Source of the DNA: Treponema sp.
Lineage (GTDB): Bacteria > Spirochaetota > Spirochaetia > Treponematales > Breznakiellaceae
Length of the DNA stretch: 10,638 bases
NCBI GenBank assembly: GCA_009784995.1
Contig: WQXE01000063.1
Location: forward strand, 1 to 10,638
Direction of reading: 5' to 3'
Shown here: positions 6,868-10,638 of the stretch, in pieces
Position numbering within the stretch: the first letter of the stretch is position 1
Layout: every line of letters starts with the position of its first letter
Position numbers and translations under genes: made by a program
The notes under the pieces: generated by a model
What the model was told of the DNA's origin: nothing
Databases searched by the model: none
The model's input: only the letters and a program-made list of their open reading frames with translations

Positions 6868-8742
6868 ATGAGCCGCCCTTCCGCATCACTTAAGGAATAT
6901 AAAGCTCTTTTTCCGTATCTTGCGAAATACAAAAAGCAATATATTTTTGGTTTAATTTGCCTTATTATTGTTGATGCCGCGCAAATAGTGATACCGCAGT
7001 TTATTCGCATAGTTATTGATATGGTTTCAAGCGGTGATTTTGAATTAAAACAAATAATTATTATATCTCTTTTTATGGTTGGTACAATGGCGCTTGTAAG
7101 CGCGGGACGTTTTTTATGGCGTTATTTTATTAATGGTTCATCAAGACGGATAGAAGCGCGGCTGCGTGAAGATTTATTTAATCATTTGCAAAAATTATCC
7201 TGGGATTTTTACCAAAAAAATAAAATTGGCGATTTAATGGCTCGTTCCATAAATGATCTTCACGCTGTTCGTATGTCTATTGGTATAGGTCTTGTCGCGT
7301 TTTTTGATTTTGTTTTTATGTCTACCGCGATATTAATTATTATTTTTGTCCAGGACGCGTCTTCCGCCGCAGTTTCAATTATTCCGCTGCCTCTTGTAAC
7401 ACTTTTAATTTTGATATTTGGAAGCAAGGTAGGTGTTAAATTCCGCGCGGCGCAGGAGAATTATTCCAGGATGAGCGATAACGCTCAGGAAACATTTTCC
7501 GGTATAAGTGTAATAAAATCATTCGTAAAAGAATGGTGGTTTATTAAAAAGTTCGCGGATTCAAATGACGATTACCGCAAAGCCAATATGGATTTGGTTC
7601 GCCTTTTTGGATTTTTCTTTCCGTTTATTACATTTCTTTCCGGGCTTACAATTTTGATCATGCTCGCGATTGGCGGTGTACGTGTTATAAATGGTTTGAT
7701 GACACCGGGAAGCCTTGTCGCGATGTTTCGATATTTGGGGATGCTGATCTGGCCTTTAATGGGAGCCGGTTTTATGGTTAACATGATTCAAAGAGGAGCG
7801 GTAAGTCTTGGCAGAGTAAATGAAATTTTAAAAACAGAACCTTCGATAAGGAATAAAATAACCACGGAGGACACGGAGGAACACGGAGGAGAAGATTTTT
7901 GTAATTTACCTTGTGATGATTCTAATGTTACCGCAATAGAGATATGCGATTTAAGTTTTTCCTACAGTGATGTGTCTGTGTTAGAAAATATTAATTTAAA
8001 AATTGAGCGCGGGCAATGGCTTGGTATCATGGGAAAAACAGGATCAGGTAAATCAACATTAATCAAAACATTAACTCGTACGATTGATCCTCCGGCTGGT
8101 TCTGTAAAAATATTTGGTTTTGATGTACGCGACTGGAAACTGGAACACTTAAGATCCATGTTTGCCGTAAGCACGCAAGACAGCTATTTATTCTCTGACA
8201 CAATCGCAAACAATATAACTTATGGCATTTGTTCGAATTTTATCACGCCAAGACGCCAAGACGCAAAGATTATTATAGATGAAGAAATCCAATCTAATAA
8301 AAACTCCGTGTCGCCGTGCCTCTGTGTGAATAATTTGGATAAAATTATTGCTTTTGCTTCTTTAAATAAAGATTTAGATATTTTCCAGCACGGTAAAGAA
8401 ACCCTTGTAGGTGAACGAGGCCTCACTCTTTCCGGTGGACAAAAACAAAGAGTGGCAATCGCGAGAGCCGCTATAATGGACAGCGAAATTTTAATATTGG
8501 ACGATTCATTTTCAGCAGTAGATAATGAAACAGAACAAAAAATACTTGAAAATTTATGGAACGAAAGAAAGGGAAAAACAACAATAATTGTTTCGCATAG
8601 GGTTTCTACCCTTAAATATTGCGATAATATTGTTGTTTTGGAAAAAGGAAAAGTTCTTGAATACGGAAGCCCGCAGCGGTTGATAAACGAAGGTGGTTTT
8701 TACAACAGAATGGCTGCTTTCCAAAGGCTTGAGGATAATTAA
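6868..8742 (+). CDS. ABC exporter half-transporter, YheI/BmrC/MdlA-like, with two in-frame repeat insertions
   Basis: This 624-residue protein has six membrane segments (about 25-46, 63-85, 138-160, 164-185, 245-270 and 282-305) fused to an ATPase domain. RYLGMLIWPLMGAGFMVNMIQRG is typical of the YheI/BmrC/MdlA branch. ATPase motifs are Walker A GKTGSGKST (389-397), Q-loop Gln437, signature LSGGQ (521-525), Walker B ILDD (Asp545, with Asp546 where the catalytic Glu normally stands) and H-loop His577. It most likely pairs with the next gene product to export lipids, drugs or peptides; the substrate is unknown. Two segments are foreign to the family: residues 332-341 in the linker and about 459-488 between Q-loop and signature, both encoded by repeat-like DNA in frame. 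The start lies four bases after the previous stop with no clear Shine-Dalgarno, so translational coupling is likely. Confidence 0.93.
   Translation: MSRPSASLKEYKALFPYLAKYKKQYIFGLICLIIVDAAQIVIPQFIRIVIDMVSSGDFELKQIIIISLFMVGTMALVSAGRFLWRYFINGSSRRIEARLREDLFNHLQKLSWDFYQKNKIGDLMARSINDLHAVRMSIGIGLVAFFDFVFMSTAILIIIFVQDASSAAVSIIPLPLVTLLILIFGSKVGVKFRAAQENYSRMSDNAQETFSGISVIKSFVKEWWFIKKFADSNDDYRKANMDLVRLFGFFFPFITFLSGLTILIMLAIGGVRVINGLMTPGSLVAMFRYLGMLIWPLMGAGFMVNMIQRGAVSLGRVNEILKTEPSIRNKITTEDTEEHGGEDFCNLPCDDSNVTAIEICDLSFSYSDVSVLENINLKIERGQWLGIMGKTGSGKSTLIKTLTRTIDPPAGSVKIFGFDVRDWKLEHLRSMFAVSTQDSYLFSDTIANNITYGICSNFITPRRQDAKIIIDEEIQSNKNSVSPCLCVNNLDKIIAFASLNKDLDIFQHGKETLVGERGLTLSGGQKQRVAIARAAIMDSEILILDDSFSAVDNETEQKILENLWNERKGKTTIIVSHRVSTLKYCDNIVVLEKGKVLEYGSPQRLINEGGFYNRMAAFQRLEDN
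7861..7892 (+). repeat. In-frame repeat segment 1 (CACGGAGGA x3) in exporter linker
   Basis: The 9-base unit CACGGAGGA occurs at 7863-7871, 7872-7880 and 7882-7890, following AC. It encodes TTEDTEEHGG (residues 332-341) in the linker between membrane and ATPase domains. The linker is roughly ten residues longer than I expect for this family. I recall the same DNA motif and peptide as part of a dispersed repeat family in many bacterial genomes. No complementary second arm is visible nearby, so this looks like a half element. Confidence 0.75.
8243..8330 (+). repeat. In-frame palindromic repeat element 2 inside the ATPase domain
   Basis: The left arm is 8243-8268 (TCACGCCAAGACGCCAAG, then ACGCAAAG) and the right arm 8304-8330 (starting CTCCGTGTCGCCGTG and ending TGTGTGAA), around a 35-base AT-rich centre. 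Compared with the reverse complement of the right arm, the left arm matches at 15 of 26 positions, plus three G-U pairs in RNA. It encodes about residues 459-488, in the variable stretch between NITYG and DKIIAFASL. Relatives usually have about ten residues where this protein has about 37, so the excess agrees with the element length of roughly 87 bases. Confidence 0.75.
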
Positions 8743-8743
8743 A

Positions 8744-10585
8744 ATGGCAGAAAGTTATTTTGATACCGATGATATTACTAAAGAATATGACAGCCGCCTT
8801 GTCCGCCGTATTCTTTCGTATTTAAAACCTTATAAACATTTAGTTTTTATTACCCTTTGCGCTCTAGTAATTTCCACACTTGGCGAACTGTTTCTTCCGG
8901 TTTTGCTTCAACGAATTATTGACGACGCGTTATTGGCAAAAAATGTTTCATTACTTGTACATGGGTGTATTTTATATTTTATTATTTTAATATTTGTATT
9001 TGGCTTTACTTATTTACAGACATGGACCGCTAATCTGATGACACAGCGGGTAATGAAGGATATACGTTTATCACTTTTTTCTAAAACTATTTCTCAATCT
9101 ACTAGTTTTCTTTCCCGCCATCCTGTAGGAAGAATTGTTACCCGCTTAACAAGTGATGTGCAAACAATGGATGAATTTTTTACTACAGTGCTGGTCGCTT
9201 TTATGAAAGATATCGCGATAATGGCTGGAGTCCTTGTTACATTATTTATTCTTTCTCCGCGGCTGGCGGCAGTTGTGCTTTTAACTTTGCCTCCTGTTTT
9301 TATTTTGACACTTATAAGCCGGGTTAAAGCGCGCGACGCGTTCAGAAAACAAAGAACAGCATCTTCAAAAGTTTACGCGTATCTTGCCGAACGTCTCGCG
9401 GGAATGCAGATTGTGCAGCTTTTCAGGCAGGAGAAAAAAAGTTTAAATGAATTTAAAAAAGGCAATCAAGAACTTTTAGACGCTAACCTGGGTGAAATGT
9501 ATGTGTTCGCGACTTTTAGGCCTATAGTTGAATGGTTTTCTACACTTACAATGGCTGTTGTGTTAGTAGTAGGAAGTAAAATGATGTTATCTATGTCTTT
9601 ATCACTTGGTATGCTGATCGCTTTTATAAGCCTTGTTCAAATGTTTTTTCAACCGGTAACAGACATCGCCGAAAAATATACGATGCTACAATCTGCAATG
9701 GCAGGCGGCGAAAAAGTTTTTAAACTGATGGATACAAATGAACATATTCCTGATAATTCTACGGAGAAAAATTCTTCATCATCTTTAAAAACCTCCGAGT
9801 CCTTTGTGCCTTCGTGTCTCCGTGTGAAAAAAATCGAATTAGATCATGTGCAAGGTCACATCGAATTTAATAATGTCCGTTTTGCCTATAAAGAAAACGA
9901 AGATGTTTTAAAAGGGATTTCGTTCTCTGTAAAGCCTGGTGAAATGGCGGCGATTGTCGGTTATACAGGAGCGGGCAAAACTACGATTATCAATGTGCTT
10001 TCTCGTTTATGGGATATAAATTCCGGGGTAATTCGGTTAGACGGCGTACCAATTACAGATATTCCATTAAATAAACTTCGCAATTCTATAATGCCTGTTA
10101 ATCAGGATGTAACTTTGTTTTCCGGTACAATAAAAGAAAATATAACACTTGGTCTTGATATTTCGCAAGAAGAGATTGAAAATGCCGCCATGGCGGTTCA
10201 TGTTCATGATTTTATCGCCAATTTGCCAAATGGATATGAAACAGAACTTTCAGAAAGAGCCGCGAATATATCAACAGGACAGCGGCAGTTAATCAGCTTC
10301 GCTCGTGTAATTGCTCACAATCCCCGAGTTGTAATTCTTGACGAAGCGACAAGCTCGATAGACACCGAAACAGAACGTCTTATTCAGCTTGGGATAAAAA
10401 ATGTATTGGCAGGCAGAACTTCGATTGTAATAGCGCACAGACTTTCTACGATTAAAGACGCTGACAGAATTCTTGTTTTGTCAAACGGCCGCCTTGCGGA
10501 AGAAGGCAAACATGACGAGCTTATTTCACGCGGCGGTTTGTATTCGGGGCTTTACAAGCTGCAATACGAAGAAAAAACTATATAA
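8744..10585 (+). CDS. ABC exporter half-transporter, YheH/BmrD/MdlB-like, with an in-frame repeat insertion
   Basis: The chosen ATG gives 613 residues and starts two bases after the upstream stop, with GAGG (8731-8734) nine bases before it. An in-frame upstream ATG at 8693 would overlap the first transporter by 50 bases and has no such site. Six membrane segments precede the ATPase domain, and the FFQPVTDIAEKYTMLQSAMAGGEKVFKL region is typical of the YheH/BmrD/MdlB branch. Motifs are Walker A GYTGAGKTT (406-414), Q-loop Gln454, signature ISTGQ (509-513, altered from LSGGQ), Walker B ILDE (Asp533, Glu534) and His565. With the first subunit it should give one canonical and one degenerate ATP site. 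The linker (about 340-362) is some twenty residues longer than usual and is encoded by a repeat-like segment. Confidence 0.93.
   Translation: MAESYFDTDDITKEYDSRLVRRILSYLKPYKHLVFITLCALVISTLGELFLPVLLQRIIDDALLAKNVSLLVHGCILYFIILIFVFGFTYLQTWTANLMTQRVMKDIRLSLFSKTISQSTSFLSRHPVGRIVTRLTSDVQTMDEFFTTVLVAFMKDIAIMAGVLVTLFILSPRLAAVVLLTLPPVFILTLISRVKARDAFRKQRTASSKVYAYLAERLAGMQIVQLFRQEKKSLNEFKKGNQELLDANLGEMYVFATFRPIVEWFSTLTMAVVLVVGSKMMLSMSLSLGMLIAFISLVQMFFQPVTDIAEKYTMLQSAMAGGEKVFKLMDTNEHIPDNSTEKNSSSSLKTSESFVPSCLRVKKIELDHVQGHIEFNNVRFAYKENEDVLKGISFSVKPGEMAAIVGYTGAGKTTIINVLSRLWDINSGVIRLDGVPITDIPLNKLRNSIMPVNQDVTLFSGTIKENITLGLDISQEEIENAAMAVHVHDFIANLPNGYETELSERAANISTGQRQLISFARVIAHNPRVVILDEATSSIDTETERLIQLGIKNVLAGRTSIVIAHRLSTIKDADRILVLSNGRLAEEGKHDELISRGGLYSGLYKLQYEEKTI
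9758..9828 (+). repeat. In-frame palindromic repeat element 3 in second exporter linker
   Basis: The right arm 9792-9828 contains CTCCGAGTCC, TTTGTGCC, TTCGTGTCTCCGTGTGAA. It closely resembles the right arm of the element at 8304-8330 and, reversed, the CACGGAG units at 7861-7892. A short degenerate left arm, ACGGAG (9761-9766), can pair with CTCCGT (9818-9823). It encodes part of the linker, including SFVPSCLRVKK, between the sixth membrane segment and the ATPase domain. The reading frame is kept. The left boundary is uncertain. Confidence 0.7.
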
Positions 10586-10622
10586 AATATACCCTTTTTT
10601 CCTTTCCTATTGCGTTAAAAAG

Positions 10623-10637
10623 ATGTATATTATACAT
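10623..10637. other. 15-base palindrome downstream of the operon
   Basis: ATGTATA (10623-10629), one central T and TATACAT (10631-10637) form a perfect inverted repeat. It could be an operator or part of the promoter for a gene beyond the window, but AT-rich palindromes of this size can arise by chance. The tail 10586-10622 holds a pyrimidine tract (10592-10606) and no GC-rich hairpin, so no terminator is evident for the exporter genes. Confidence 0.3.
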
Positions 10638-10638
10638 A

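Noticed and set aside
8243..8330. Insertion read as a sign that the first transporter is a pseudogene
   Set aside because: The frame continues and the signature, Walker B and H-loop motifs downstream are intact.
8693..8743. Upstream in-frame ATG as start of the second transporter
   Set aside because: It would overlap the first transporter by 50 bases and adds 17 residues not typical of the family; the ATG at 8744 has GAGG at suitable spacing and directly follows the upstream stop.

Overview
The window looks like a chromosomal stretch from a spirochaete, most likely Treponema or a close relative. The call rests on the gene order cheW / DegT-like protein / NAD kinase / recN, which I recall from treponemes, plus an AT-leaning composition and a periplasmic RlpA-SPOR protein. 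It is an inference from gene content, not a database match.

Layout, all on the + strand: (1) 1-99 is the 3' part of a 5S rRNA, the end of an rRNA operon running in from the left, closed by a T-run. (2) After a 150-base AT-rich spacer with a probable promoter, 258-1682 encodes a secreted protein with a degenerate RlpA-type double-psi barrel, a proline-rich repeat region, a 90-residue uninterrupted (E/D)-A-R rod and a C-terminal SPOR domain. (3) A good sigma70-type promoter at 1690-1718 opens a tightly packed run of seven genes: cheW, a DegT/StrS-family protein lacking its catalytic lysine, nadK, recN, an unrecognised helical protein, and two ABC exporter half-transporters. Gaps are 34 bases or fewer and several junctions overlap, so this is probably one operon. 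(4) 10586-10638 is a short AT-rich tail with a 15-base palindrome and no clear terminator.

The two ABC proteins (6868-8742 and 8744-10585) form a heterodimeric exporter of the BmrCD/YheIH/MdlAB type. The first carries Asp in place of the Walker B glutamate and the second has an altered signature, so one of the two ATP sites should be degenerate.

The most interesting signal is in this pair. Three G/A-rich or C/T-rich repeat segments built on CACGGAG/CTCCGTG and GACGCNAAG units interrupt the two genes: one in each linker between membrane and ATPase domains, and one inside the first ATPase domain between Q-loop and signature. All three keep the reading frame and leave every catalytic motif intact. 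They resemble a dispersed intergenic repeat family that I recall from many bacterial genomes, here colonising coding DNA much as Rickettsia palindromic elements do. The second notable signal is the EAR rod at 930-1199, whose arginine codons alternate strictly between AGA and CGN across 30 triplets, revealing an 18-base ancestral unit beneath a 3-residue protein repeat.
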